A DNA stretch of 64,000 nucleotides from Bradyrhizobium murdochi (GTDB taxonomy: Bacteria > Pseudomonadota > Alphaproteobacteria > Rhizobiales > Xanthobacteraceae). Under the pieces are notes generated by a model. The model made no database searches, was not told where the DNA came from, and was given only the letters and a program-made list of their open reading frames with translations. This document shows positions 1 to 9,300 of the stretch, one piece after another. The stretch lies in contig NZ_AXAU01000001.1 in assembly GCF_000472965.1 (NCBI RefSeq), forward strand, positions 837,162 to 901,161. The letters run 5' to 3'. The position numbers and the translations under genes were made by a program. Numbering within the stretch: the stretch's first letter is position 1; every line of letters starts with the position of its first letter.

Positions 1-128
1 ATGATCTTCACGCCGCCATCCGACATGTCCGTAATCATGCAGTCGCGCGGCAATCCGCCGGTCGCAAACTGTATTTTCGCAAAATTTCTGCACGCACGTC
101 GTTCGCTTCTGCGGCGATTCGCTAACAT
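1..128 (-). CDS. PilZ-domain protein, N-terminal part only (runs off the window)
   Basis: An ATG at 128-126 opens a leftward frame that stays open to the window edge, about 42 residues. It begins MLANRRRSERRACRNFAK and later reads RDCMITDMSDGGVKI. The arginine cluster followed by D-x-S-x-x-G is the bipartite signature of PilZ domains, which bind cyclic di-GMP. Small PilZ proteins with this start are common in Bradyrhizobium-like genomes. A purine-rich AGGG lies about 6 bases before the ATG. The C-terminal half is outside the window, so length and fusion partners are unknown. Confidence 0.7.
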   Translation of the reverse strand, partial: MLANRRRSERRACRNFAKIQFATGGLPRDCMITDMSDGGVKI

Positions 129-339
129 GTCTACCCTGGCCTTGCTGGAGTGATTCACCCGAAGGTGCCCTCAGCTTTACCGAAGAATTGTTGGAATTGA
201 CCTAGCGCAACGGCTCGCAATGTAACTGATCCGTTCGAATTCCGTTTACCGAATCCGGAACCTTCGAGCACCTGCAAGCCACGCTGCAATTTTCAGCAAA
301 TTAGAGGATGATCGCGACGCGGCGTCGAGCCGCTGACGG

Positions 340-678
340 TCAGCGATCGAGCGTCTTCGAGGCGGTGGCACGGTTCTTCACGATCAGCATGATGTTTCTG
401 ATGTAGATGATCGTGGCCATGGACTGGCCGATGATGATCACGGGCTCGCGCTTGGCGATGCCGTAGATCAGCGTCATCATGCCGCCTCCCATCGAGAAGA
501 GCCAGAACGCCATCGGCACCACGCTCTGTCCGGCCCGTTCGCTCGATATCCACTGCACCAGGAATCGCGCGGTGAACAGCAATTGCGCGATCAGCCCGAA
601 CGCCAGCCAGAAATCGAACTTGGCGACGAACACGTCGTAGAGATAGTCGCCGAGCGCCTGGCCAAATTGAATCAGCAT
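340..678 (-). CDS. LAB_N-type small membrane protein (lipid-A-disaccharide synthase N-terminal-like)
   Basis: A 112-residue protein with three hydrophobic segments, matching stand-alone proteins of the lipid A biosynthesis N-terminal family (LAB_N), including the LVQWISSER and PMAFWLFSMGGG stretches typical of it. The start is the ATG at 678, which shares its A with the TGA of the upstream glycosyltransferase (TGATG), so translation is probably coupled. Such proteins often sit beside a DPM-synthase-like GT2 and are suspected to help move or present a polyprenyl-linked sugar. That role is inferred from context; the family name does not mean it makes lipid A disaccharide. Confidence 0.8.
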   Translation of the reverse strand: MLIQFGQALGDYLYDVFVAKFDFWLAFGLIAQLLFTARFLVQWISSERAGQSVVPMAFWLFSMGGGMMTLIYGIAKREPVIIIGQSMATIIYIRNIMLIVKNRATASKTLDR

Positions 679-1421
679 CAGCGAACCTCGATGGCAACGG
701 GCGTCGACTTCTTGCGCCGGATCAGCCACCACACGCCGGCGAGATCCATGATCCCGATCCATAACCGGTCAAAGAAGCCGTAATTGGACACGCCGGATTG
801 GCGCGGGCGGTCGATCACGTCGACGTAAGCGATGTCGAAACCTTCGCGGCGCACCAGCGCCGGCAGGAACCGATGCAGCCCGTCGAAATAGGGCATCGAC
901 AGGAACACTTCGCGCGGGAACGCCTTCAGCCCGCAACCGGTGTCGCGGGTACCATCGCGCAGGATCGCGCTGCGCACGCCGTTGGCGATCCGCGACTGCA
1001 GTTTCTTGAAGCCGGTGTCCTTGCGCCCGACGCGTTGGCCTGCCGCAAGACCGACGCGGCCGTCGCCTTTTTCAACTGCCGCGATCAGGTCCGGCAGGAA
1101 CGCCGGATTGTTTTGCCCGTCGCCGTCGAGCGTCGCCACGATGGCGCCGCGCGCGGCCCGCACGCCGCTGCGCACCGCTGCCGATTGCCCGGTCGAGGCG
1201 GCGTGCTTCAGGTGCCGAAGCTGCGGATATTGTTTCATCATCGCCGCCAGCCGCTCGGCGGTCGCATCCGTCGAACCATCGTTGACATAGATGATCTCGT
1301 AGGCCCAGCGGCTGCCGAGCGCGCTGACCATTTCCGCAATCAGCGGCGCGACGTTGTCCGCCTCGTTGCGTACCGGTACGACGATTGAAACGGCGACCGC
1401 ATCTCTGTCGGCAGGTATCAA
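678..1421 (-). CDS. Family 2 glycosyltransferase, dolichol-phosphate-mannose-synthase/ArnC-like
   Basis: A 247-residue GT-A fold enzyme. VSIVVPVRNEADNVAPLI near the N-terminus and YVNDGSTD form the nucleotide-sugar pocket, and TLDGDGQNNP carries the DxD metal motif. The family transfers a sugar from a nucleotide donor to a polyprenyl phosphate on the cytoplasmic face. A hydrophobic C-terminal stretch may anchor it. The only usable start is a TTG at 1421, with weak Shine-Dalgarno pairing. It is followed by the LAB_N protein in an overlapping arrangement and preceded by PAP2 and an ArnT-like transferase, the parts list of a donor-lipid glycosylation pathway. The sugar cannot be read from sequence. 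Confidence 0.85.
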   Translation of the reverse strand: MIPADRDAVAVSIVVPVRNEADNVAPLIAEMVSALGSRWAYEIIYVNDGSTDATAERLAAMMKQYPQLRHLKHAASTGQSAAVRSGVRAARGAIVATLDGDGQNNPAFLPDLIAAVEKGDGRVGLAAGQRVGRKDTGFKKLQSRIANGVRSAILRDGTRDTGCGLKAFPREVFLSMPYFDGLHRFLPALVRREGFDIAYVDVIDRPRQSGVSNYGFFDRLWIGIMDLAGVWWLIRRKKSTPVAIEVR

Positions 1422-1492
1422 ATCGGCACTCGTCTGGTTGGTTTGGAAGGACCCGGAACCGGGCGTATCGGGCCGTCTGGCGGCGTCCGCTT

Positions 1493-2338
1493 TTATGGGG
1501 CGAAAGCGCCCCGGGCAACCCTTTTGAGGCGCCCGGACGAGGGCCCCGCAAGGGACACGATGCTGCCGTCGCGCTGGATCGCAAATCCGAGCCGGCGGGC
1601 CGCAAACCAGTATCGTACGAACATCGCTCCGACGATGCCGACCAGGGCCCCGGCAACCACGTCACTCGGATGGTGGGCGACCAGCACCAGACGGGTCGCC
1701 GCGATGATGAGGGCATAGACGGCCATCGCAAAGCGAGCCTTCGGCCAGATGACCGACACGGCGAACGCGAGCGCAAAGGCGGTCGTGGCGTGGCCGGAAG
1801 GAAAGCTGAAATAAGCGGGGTTGCCTGCGAAGTGCGAGAAGTGGAAAGCATTGGCCTCGCCGCCGACAAATGGCCGACCGCGACCGATGCTGTATTTCAG
1901 CACCTCGGTGACCAGACTGGACAGGGCGACGGCGCAAAAGATGAACTGCAGCCGTGTTCCGAGACCGAGCAGCAATGAGCGGCGGATGCCATGGAGGGCC
2001 GGTGCGGCGATCGCGACCGCGATCAGCAATCCTCCCAGCCCCGCCAACACATATTCGTCCTTGCCGAAATCGGTGAGAATGCGGACCCACCACAGCGAGG
2101 GCGTGCCGCGCTTTGGCATCTGGGCGATTTCCCATGCGTCGATCGCATACATCAACACCACGATCGCCGCGCCCAGACCTGCCGAGATCCACAAGGCGTG
2201 ACGCGCCGCTCGCCGTGCGGCCTCGGCCCGCCGAGAATGCGACGGCGACCGCACGAGTTGCGCCAATGACAGCCACGTCAGCGTGGAGAAGCGCGCAAGA
2301 TAGTTTTTGGAATCGTCAACAGAAGGGCTCGCAGCCAT
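1493..2338 (-). CDS. PAP2-family membrane phosphatase
   Basis: A 281-residue membrane protein with about six hydrophobic helices and the three phosphatase motifs of the PAP2 superfamily: KYSIGRGRP, PSGH (in FSFPSGHATTAF) and R-x6-H in TRLVLVAHHPSD. Members dephosphorylate lipid phosphates, for example undecaprenyl pyrophosphate, phosphatidylglycerol phosphate or lipid A phosphates. Its ATG lies only one base after the stop of the ArnT-like gene, so the two are co-transcribed. Context suggests either removal of a lipid A phosphate before glycosylation or recycling of the polyprenyl carrier. Both are inference. Confidence 0.85.
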   Translation of the reverse strand: MAASPSVDDSKNYLARFSTLTWLSLAQLVRSPSHSRRAEAARRAARHALWISAGLGAAIVVLMYAIDAWEIAQMPKRGTPSLWWVRILTDFGKDEYVLAGLGGLLIAVAIAAPALHGIRRSLLLGLGTRLQFIFCAVALSSLVTEVLKYSIGRGRPFVGGEANAFHFSHFAGNPAYFSFPSGHATTAFALAFAVSVIWPKARFAMAVYALIIAATRLVLVAHHPSDVVAGALVGIVGAMFVRYWFAARRLGFAIQRDGSIVSLAGPSSGRLKRVARGAFAP

Positions 2339-2339
2339 C

Positions 2340-4082
2340 TTACTCCGTGCCTTCCGAGCGGAAGATGGCGATTGAGATCGCCTTGCCCTGCGAGATGTTA
2401 TAGCCCTCGATCCGCGTCGCCACGTTGTAGCGCAGCCCGATCGCTTCGGCGCGCTGGACGAAGGCGCGTTCGGTGCGCGATTCCACCAGCGCGAAGCGGC
2501 AACTGCCCTGCCCGAGGAAATCGGCCGCGCCCGATCCGTCGGTGAGCAGCGTGCCGGTACCGGTCATGAAGACAAGGCTCGGCTCGTGAAAGCCCGCGGC
2601 CGCCGCCTTTGGCCCGACGCAGACCACGTTGCGAAGCGCGCGTGCGATCTCGGCGCTTGGAAACATCGCAGTGAGCGACGGCATGACAATACCGTAGATT
2701 CCGACCGCCAGAAACATCGCCGCGACCACGGCATTCAGCAGCGAGCGCTCGGCGCGGCTGTCCTCGAACATCCACCACGCGATCAGGCCGAAGATCATCG
2801 CTGCCGCCAGGAAGGGCCAGGCCGGAAATGCCGGGTAGTGCGTCAGCTTGATGGCGCCGATGACGGCGATCACGGATGCCCCGGCCGGAATGACAAACCA
2901 CCAGGCCGCGCCGCGCATCAGCCAGGACCGCGACAGCACGCGGCGCTCCAGCGCGCCGGCGGTGAGGATCGCAATCGCCGGATAGAGCGGCAGCACGTAA
3001 TGCGGCAGCTTGGTCAGCACCAGTTCGAACACGATCCATGATGGAACCAGCCACGCCAATAGATATTGCGCGCCGGGCTCCCGCCGCGCGCGCCATACCG
3101 CCGGCGCCGCCATTCCCGCCAGCGCCGCACCGGGCCAGAACGTGACCCAGAACAGCAGCAGATAGAGGCCGGGCGGCGCGCCGTGGGATTCCTGCGCGCC
3201 GAGCTTGCTCAGCATGTCGCCGCCGAGCGAATTGGAGAAAAAGGCCTCGCCCGCGCGCCAGAAGATGGCAACGAACCAGGGCAGCACCAGCACCAGCGTC
3301 CACATCAGCCCCCAGACCGGGCGCAGCCGCCAAAGCCATGCCGCCGAGCGGTCGAGGATCGCGAGCGCCAGGATGGTCAGTCCGACGAACATCAGGATCA
3401 GCGGTCCCTTGAGCAGGATGCCGCCGGCCAGCGCCGTCCAGAAGATCGCCGGCGGGGCCCAGGGCGGACGCGCCGGATCCTCACCCCGCTGCCAGGACAG
3501 ATACACCCGCGCCATTGCCCCCATCGCGGCGACAACGGTCAACAGCAGCATCGCGTCGGTTTTGGCCAGCCTTGCTTCGGCGCCGAGCAGGACGGAACTG
3601 CACATCATCAGCGCCGCCAGCGCGGCCCCGCGCCGCGTGACAAAGGCGAGCGCCGCCCAGTAGGTCAGGAGAACCGCGCCGATGGCCCCGATCAGGGAGG
3701 GAATCCGGTAAAGCCAGATGCGCAACTGCGCGCGCGGCAGGCCGAGCGATGAGGCGGTTTCGACCACGGCGGCCTGCAGCCAGTAGATGCCGACCGGCTT
3801 CTTGTAGCGGACGTCGTCCTGGAAGCGGATGTCGACGAAATCGCCGCTTTCGACCATCTGCTTGGTCGCCTGCGCAAAGCGCGCCTCGTCGCGGTCGATC
3901 GCCGGAATGTTGAAGAATCCGGGCAAGAAGAGCACGATGCCGCAGAGCACCAGAAACGCGATCGCGCGAAAATGGTTCGCGGTGGCATAGTCGAATACAA
4001 CCGCCAGCCTGCGACCGGAATGTGCAGGTTTTACAGGCTGTTGGCCCGCTCCAAAGCGTGGGGAGTGCAAGGTTTCCACCAT
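2340..4082 (-). CDS. ArnT-like / PMT-superfamily polyprenyl-linked sugar transferase
   Basis: A 580-residue integral membrane protein with about a dozen hydrophobic helices. The first periplasmic loop reads DRDEARFAQATKQM and is followed by KKPVGIYWLQA, the conserved acidic motif and substrate loop of the ArnT/GT39 (PMT) family. These enzymes take a sugar from a polyprenyl phosphate carrier and attach it to lipid A or another acceptor on the periplasmic side. The gene heads a four-gene minus-strand run (ArnT-like, PAP2, GT2, LAB_N). The ATG at 4082 lacks an obvious ribosome binding site. The acceptor is not shown by sequence; lipid A is the leading guess. Confidence 0.8.
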   Translation of the reverse strand: MVETLHSPRFGAGQQPVKPAHSGRRLAVVFDYATANHFRAIAFLVLCGIVLFLPGFFNIPAIDRDEARFAQATKQMVESGDFVDIRFQDDVRYKKPVGIYWLQAAVVETASSLGLPRAQLRIWLYRIPSLIGAIGAVLLTYWAALAFVTRRGAALAALMMCSSVLLGAEARLAKTDAMLLLTVVAAMGAMARVYLSWQRGEDPARPPWAPPAIFWTALAGGILLKGPLILMFVGLTILALAILDRSAAWLWRLRPVWGLMWTLVLVLPWFVAIFWRAGEAFFSNSLGGDMLSKLGAQESHGAPPGLYLLLFWVTFWPGAALAGMAAPAVWRARREPGAQYLLAWLVPSWIVFELVLTKLPHYVLPLYPAIAILTAGALERRVLSRSWLMRGAAWWFVIPAGASVIAVIGAIKLTHYPAFPAWPFLAAAMIFGLIAWWMFEDSRAERSLLNAVVAAMFLAVGIYGIVMPSLTAMFPSAEIARALRNVVCVGPKAAAAGFHEPSLVFMTGTGTLLTDGSGAADFLGQGSCRFALVESRTERAFVQRAEAIGLRYNVATRIEGYNISQGKAISIAIFRSEGTE

Positions 4083-4159
4083 GCTGTTCGCATACGATGA
4101 AACCGCAGTGCAAACAACACCGCAAAACCCCTAAGTCGTGGTCAACAGAGCGTTTTTCC

Positions 4160-6304
4160 TTACTGTACCCGGATGACCACGGTATCGGCCGCCCCCGTCG
4201 CATCGATTACGGTCAGCCGGGCAAAGCCCGGTCCGGGCGGATCGACCAGCCCCCGGCGCCGGCTATCGATCTCGCCGACCGAGGCGCCGTTCACCATGAC
4301 GGTCAGCGGCAGCACGCCGCCGGCGACCTTGACCGGCAGCGCGGCGGCCTGCCCGTCGCGTGAACGGTCGACGTCGATGCGCGAGCCGTTCAGGGGAAAC
4401 TGGATGCGCGGCGCAGAATCGCTGCCGGTCCGGATCAGTTCGCCGACCGGATGGAACCGCCGCAACGGCAATGGCAGTTTGGCGTTGCTGGCGATCAGCG
4501 CTCCCTTTGGCGGCTTCGGCAGCGCCGCCGGGATTTTTCCGGTGCGCGCAAAGGCGTCGAACAGGATCGGCGCGGCGGCGGTGCGGCCGACCAGACCCGG
4601 CACCGGCGCGCCGTCGGGGCGCCCGACCCACACGCCGATCGTGATGCGGCCATCGAAACCGACCGACCACGCGTCGCGATAGCCGTAGCTGGTGCCGGTC
4701 TTGAACGCGATTCTGTTATGCACGCCGTTTTCCGGCGGCGGCGTGCCGAGCAAGACGTTGCCGACCTGCCAGGCAGCGGTCTGATCCATCAGCCGCAGCG
4801 GCTCGCGCTCGTCCTCGGTGAGCATGATCTCGCGCAACGGCCGCGCCGCGCCCAGCCGCGCCAACCCGGCATAGAGCTGCGCCAGGTCCTGCAAGGTAAC
4901 GCCGACGCCGCCAAGGCCCATCGCCAGGCCCGGCGCTTCGTCCTTCGGCAGCACGAGATTGCCGCCGGCCTGCTTCAGCCGCGACGTCAGCCGGCTGGAG
5001 CCGACGCGGTCGAGCAGCGCGATCGCCGGTACGTTCAGCGAGAGTTGCAACGCCTTGCGCACCGGCACGGTGCCCTGGAACATCATGTCGAAATTTTCCG
5101 GCGCATAGGAGCCGAAGCGGATCGGGCGGTCGTCGATTAGGCTTTCAGGGTGCACAAAGCCATCCTCGAACGCGAGCCCGTAGATGAACGGCTTTAGCGT
5201 CGATCCAGGCGAGCGCACCGCGCGGGTCATGTCGACCTGCCCAGCGCGGCGCTCGTCGAAATAATCCGCCGAGCCCACGCGCGCCAACACGTCGCCTGTT
5301 TCGTTGTCGACCGCGATGATCGCGACTGAAATATTCGGCCCCTGCGCCACGGCACGGTCGCGCGCCAAGACTTCCAGCGTCTTCTGCAAGCCGGAATCCA
5401 GCGTGAGCTTGATCAGCCGCGTATCTTTCACCGTCGCCATCGCGGCATCGGAGGAATGCGGCGCCAGGATCGGCATCGGCTTGCGCAGCCGCGGTACTGC
5501 GACCGCCTTGGCCTGCGCCGCGTCCTCTTTCGACACCACGCCATCCTCGACCATCCGTGCGAGCACGCGGTCCCGCGCCGCGTGGGCGGCTTCCGGATGA
5601 CGGTCGAGCCGGCGGCGTTCCGGCGATTGCGGCAGCGCGACCAGTAGTGTGGCCTCGCTAAGCGAAAGCCGCTTCGGCTCCTTGCCGAAATAGGCAATGG
5701 ATGCGGCGCGGATGCCTTCGAGATTGCCGCCGAACGGCGCCAGCGCCAGATACAGATCGAGGATTTCGTCCTTGCTCAGTTGCCGCTCGAGCTGGACCGC
5801 GCGCACCATCTGGCGCAGTTTTGCATACACCGAGCGCTCGCGCCGCGGCTCCATCAGCCGCGCCAGTTGCATCGTAATCGTCGAGCCGCCGGAGACGATG
5901 TGGCCGCTTGTAGCGAGCTGCAGCGCGGCGCGTCCCAGCGCCAAGGGATCGACACCGCCATGCGACCAGAACCGGCGGTCTTCATAAGCGAGTAGCACCT
6001 TGAGATATCCGGGATCGACCGCGGTCTTTGCATCGACCGGCAGCCGCCAGCGACCATCGGCCATCGCATAGGCGCGCAGCAGCTTGCCGTTGCGATCGAC
6101 GATGGTGGTGGAGACTTTGCGCGCCTCTTCCAGCGGCAACGGACCGAGCGAGTAGACCCAACCCGCGAAGGCGGTCGTGATGACGACGAGGGCAAAGGCC
6201 AGCGTCACGGCGATCCGGAAAAAGCGGCGAGGCCCAATACGGCCGTCATGGCCGGGCTTGCCCGGGCATGACGATTGAGATTGTCGTGACACTGCGTCGC
6301 TCAT
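4160..6304 (-). CDS. pbpC: Penicillin-binding protein 1C (bifunctional peptidoglycan synthase)
   Basis: 714 residues. A signal anchor at about 30-50 is followed by a GT51 transglycosylase domain with EDRRFWSHGG (108-117) and GGSTITMQ (139-146). The transpeptidase domain has the active-site STLK (Ser368, Lys371), SLN (422-424) and KTGTS (535-539). The last ~90 residues match the PBP1C-specific C-terminal domain. Its ATG overlaps the TGA of the alpha-2-macroglobulin gene (ATGA), so the two are translationally coupled; this pairing is known across proteobacteria. Residues of about 11-22 (CPGKPGHDGR) are encoded by a palindromic intergenic-type repeat, so the cytoplasmic N-terminus looks acquired. 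Confidence 0.93.
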   Translation of the reverse strand: MSDAVSRQSQSSCPGKPGHDGRIGPRRFFRIAVTLAFALVVITTAFAGWVYSLGPLPLEEARKVSTTIVDRNGKLLRAYAMADGRWRLPVDAKTAVDPGYLKVLLAYEDRRFWSHGGVDPLALGRAALQLATSGHIVSGGSTITMQLARLMEPRRERSVYAKLRQMVRAVQLERQLSKDEILDLYLALAPFGGNLEGIRAASIAYFGKEPKRLSLSEATLLVALPQSPERRRLDRHPEAAHAARDRVLARMVEDGVVSKEDAAQAKAVAVPRLRKPMPILAPHSSDAAMATVKDTRLIKLTLDSGLQKTLEVLARDRAVAQGPNISVAIIAVDNETGDVLARVGSADYFDERRAGQVDMTRAVRSPGSTLKPFIYGLAFEDGFVHPESLIDDRPIRFGSYAPENFDMMFQGTVPVRKALQLSLNVPAIALLDRVGSSRLTSRLKQAGGNLVLPKDEAPGLAMGLGGVGVTLQDLAQLYAGLARLGAARPLREIMLTEDEREPLRLMDQTAAWQVGNVLLGTPPPENGVHNRIAFKTGTSYGYRDAWSVGFDGRITIGVWVGRPDGAPVPGLVGRTAAAPILFDAFARTGKIPAALPKPPKGALIASNAKLPLPLRRFHPVGELIRTGSDSAPRIQFPLNGSRIDVDRSRDGQAAALPVKVAGGVLPLTVMVNGASVGEIDSRRRGLVDPPGPGFARLTVIDATGAADTVVIRVQ
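6244..6273. repeat. REP-like palindrome inside the 5' end of pbpC
   Basis: A 13-base arm at 6244-6256 pairs with 6261-6273 (12 of 13 positions) around a 4-base loop. The arms read CGTCATGGCCGGG and CCCGGGCATGACG, the form of a dispersed palindrome normally found between genes in these bacteria. Here it is translated on the minus strand as the peptide CPGKPGHDGR within the cytoplasmic tail of PBP1C. Confidence 0.7.
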
Positions 6305-9300
6305 TTCGCCGGACGCACCTCGACCGAGCCGGTGCCGGTACGGCCGTAGCGCGAGGGGTTGTACATGTCCTCGACATAGGCCTGCGGCAGCACGTATTTG
6401 CCGGGCGAGACCGCGCGCACGATGTAGGCCACCGTGAAAACCGACTGGTCGTCGCTGGCACGGTCGATCGCCGCGGTGAAGCGGTCGTCGCGGAACTCGG
6501 TATGCTCCGGCTCCTCGCCGTCCTCGATCCAGTCCAGCGTGCCGGAGTCACCGGACGACACCAGGCGCGGGTTGTCGATCTCGAGACCGGCCGGCAGATA
6601 GTCGGCCACCATGATGTGCCCGTGTTCCGGCTTGGCCTCGGTGATCTTCAGCACCACCGCAAAACGATCGTTCTGCTTGGCCTTGGTGACGTCGGCGGGC
6701 TTGCCGTCGAGCGTGAAGTAATTGCGCTCGATCTTGAAGCCGTTGGAAGCCGCGGGCTCCGGCGTAACCGGCGAGCCCGAGACCGAGACCACCGCCTGCA
6801 GCGGCGCATCGCCGGTGTTGGTGATCCTGACCGGCTTGCCGGCCACCGCCTCGGCCTTATAGCTGCGATAGACGGCGGCCTTGACCGGCGATCCATCGAT
6901 ATCAAGCGCCAGCGTTTCCTTTGACAGCGCTCGCGCGGCCAGCACCATCCAAGCATTCTCCTGCGTGGAGGTGTAGGGCGTCAGCCCCCGCGCCGCTTCG
7001 ACCCGCTGAACGGCCTGTGTTAGTGTCGCCCGCGGCGCGTTGCCTTCACTGGCGAGCGATACCAGCGCCGCTGCGTCGCGCAGTGCCGAGCCATAATCGA
7101 CGCGGCCGAACTCGAGCGCCGGTTTTGGCGCCAGCGCATCGAGTGCCGCAGCATAGACCCGCTCCGCCCGCGTCTTGTCGCCGACCAAGGCCAGCGCCGC
7201 AGCGAGCTGCGATTTCGCAATCGGGGTTGCGAGATTACTCAGCTTGGTATCGGCGAGATAACGGAGATCGCCGATTGGCGCTGCGCCATTGCGGGCGAGC
7301 ACGTAGAGGCCGTAGGCCAGATCGCGGCCGCCGTCCTTTTCCGGCTCGTTGGCATTGACCACGGAGTTGCGGATGCGATCCAGCGCGTTCTTGAACAACA
7401 CGTCCGGCACCGCAAAGCCCTTTTCGCGGGCCCGCGTCAGGAAGTCCGTCACATAGGCATCGAGCCAGGCGTCTTCGCCGCCCGCCGACCACAGGCCGAA
7501 CGAGCCGTTCGAGCCCTGCCGCGCCAGCAGCCGTTCGATCGCGTCCTTGATGCGCTGGTCGACGGCGGTATCCATCGCCAGATGCGCGCCGGCTGCCAGA
7601 TCATTGACATAGAGCAACGGCATTGCGCGGCTCGTGATCTGCTCGGAGCATCCGTGCGGATAGCGATCAAGCGCCTTCAAAATGGTCGCCGCATCGAGTG
7701 CGGTGGACAGGCTGACCGACAGCGACACGCTGCCGGTGCCCGACACCAGGTCGGAGAACATGTCCGAGGTCAGCGTGAGGCTCTCACCTTTCGCCAGCGT
7801 CCGGATCGAGCGCCGCGCCAGCACCTGCGTCGCCGCCTTGACGTCGAGCGCATAATGCCGTGCCAGGGTCAGGCCGTTCGGGCCCTTGATGTCGACGTCG
7901 AGATTGGCAGTGCCGGCACCGCCGGCGTCAAGCGCCAGCGACATCGAGGTCCGCTGCTTGGCGGCGAGTTTGACCGTCGTGGCCGGATTACCCGTCACCT
8001 TCACGGGTCCCGAGGTCTTCACACTGATGCTGTAGTCGCCAGGGGCGCCCTCGACATTGTCGAGGTCGAAACTCATCGTGCCCTTGTCGCCATTGAGCAG
8101 GAAGCGCGGCAGCGTCGCCGTCAGCACGACGGGATCGCGCACCGTGACATCGATGGTGGCACGGCCGAGCTTGGTCGCCGTCCACCCGACCGCCATCACC
8201 CGCGCAGTGCCGGCGAACTCCGGAATGTCGAAACTGACCTCGGCGGTGCCGTCGGCGCCAACCGTGACGATGCCCGAATAGAGCGCGAGCGGCTTCTGCG
8301 TGGGCGGCGAGCCCTGCATCTCGGCGCCGGCGGAATCGCCGCCGGTCCTGATTTGGCCGCGGGTACCCTGCATGCCATCGATCAACTGCCCGTAGAGGTC
8401 GCGGATTTCGGCGGTCAGGCGGCGCTGGCCGAGATAATAGTCATCGGGTGCCGGCGGCTTGTAATTGGTCAGGTTGAGGATGCCGACATCGACCGCGGCA
8501 ACCACGATCTTGGCGTCCTCGCCGGGATTGAGCCCGCCCAGCTTGACCGGGATCTCTAAGCTGGTGCCGGGCCGAACCAGCGGCGGCGGCGACAGCGCGA
8601 CCTGCAGCGTGCGGACCTTCTTGTCGATCCCAAACCATTTTAGCCCGATCGCCCGTCCGGGCATCCGCAACGCTGCCGCGTCCAGCGGTCGCCGCAGCGT
8701 CGCCAGCACATAGGCGCCGGTGCCCCAATCCTTGCCGACGGTCAATTTGACCTGCTGGGTGCCTTCCTTGACGTCGACGGTTTGCGTGGTCAGGAGGCGA
8801 TCGCCGAGCACGTTGACCGTGAGCTTGCCGGCGGTGCGGGCATTGACCGACACCACCATGGTGTCGCCGGAAGCGTATTCCGGCCTGTCGATCGAGGTCT
8901 CCAGCAGGTCCGGCGTATCGGCGCTGCCGTCGGAATACCAGCCAACATCGAACTGCACCGAGGTGATCGGGCCATCCGCCTCGTTCGATTTGACGTCGAG
9001 GCGGTAGCGGCCGGGCTCCGGCGCGACCGACACCCGCGCTGCTTTGTCTGATGTCAGCGCCAGGTCGCCGTCGGCAACGCGCCTGGTCGATTTGACCGGC
9101 TCATATTCCCAGGACGAGTTCTGGCGATACCACTGATAGCGCGACTCCATCTTGAGGAGTTCGTAGCGCAGGCCATCTCGCGACAGTTGCTTGCCGTCCG
9201 GGTTGACGAAGACCACGTCGAACTCGGCCTTGTCGCCCTCAGCGACGCTCTTGTCGCCGAACAGCGGCTTGATGCCGATCTGGGCCGCGGTCGGCGCCAC

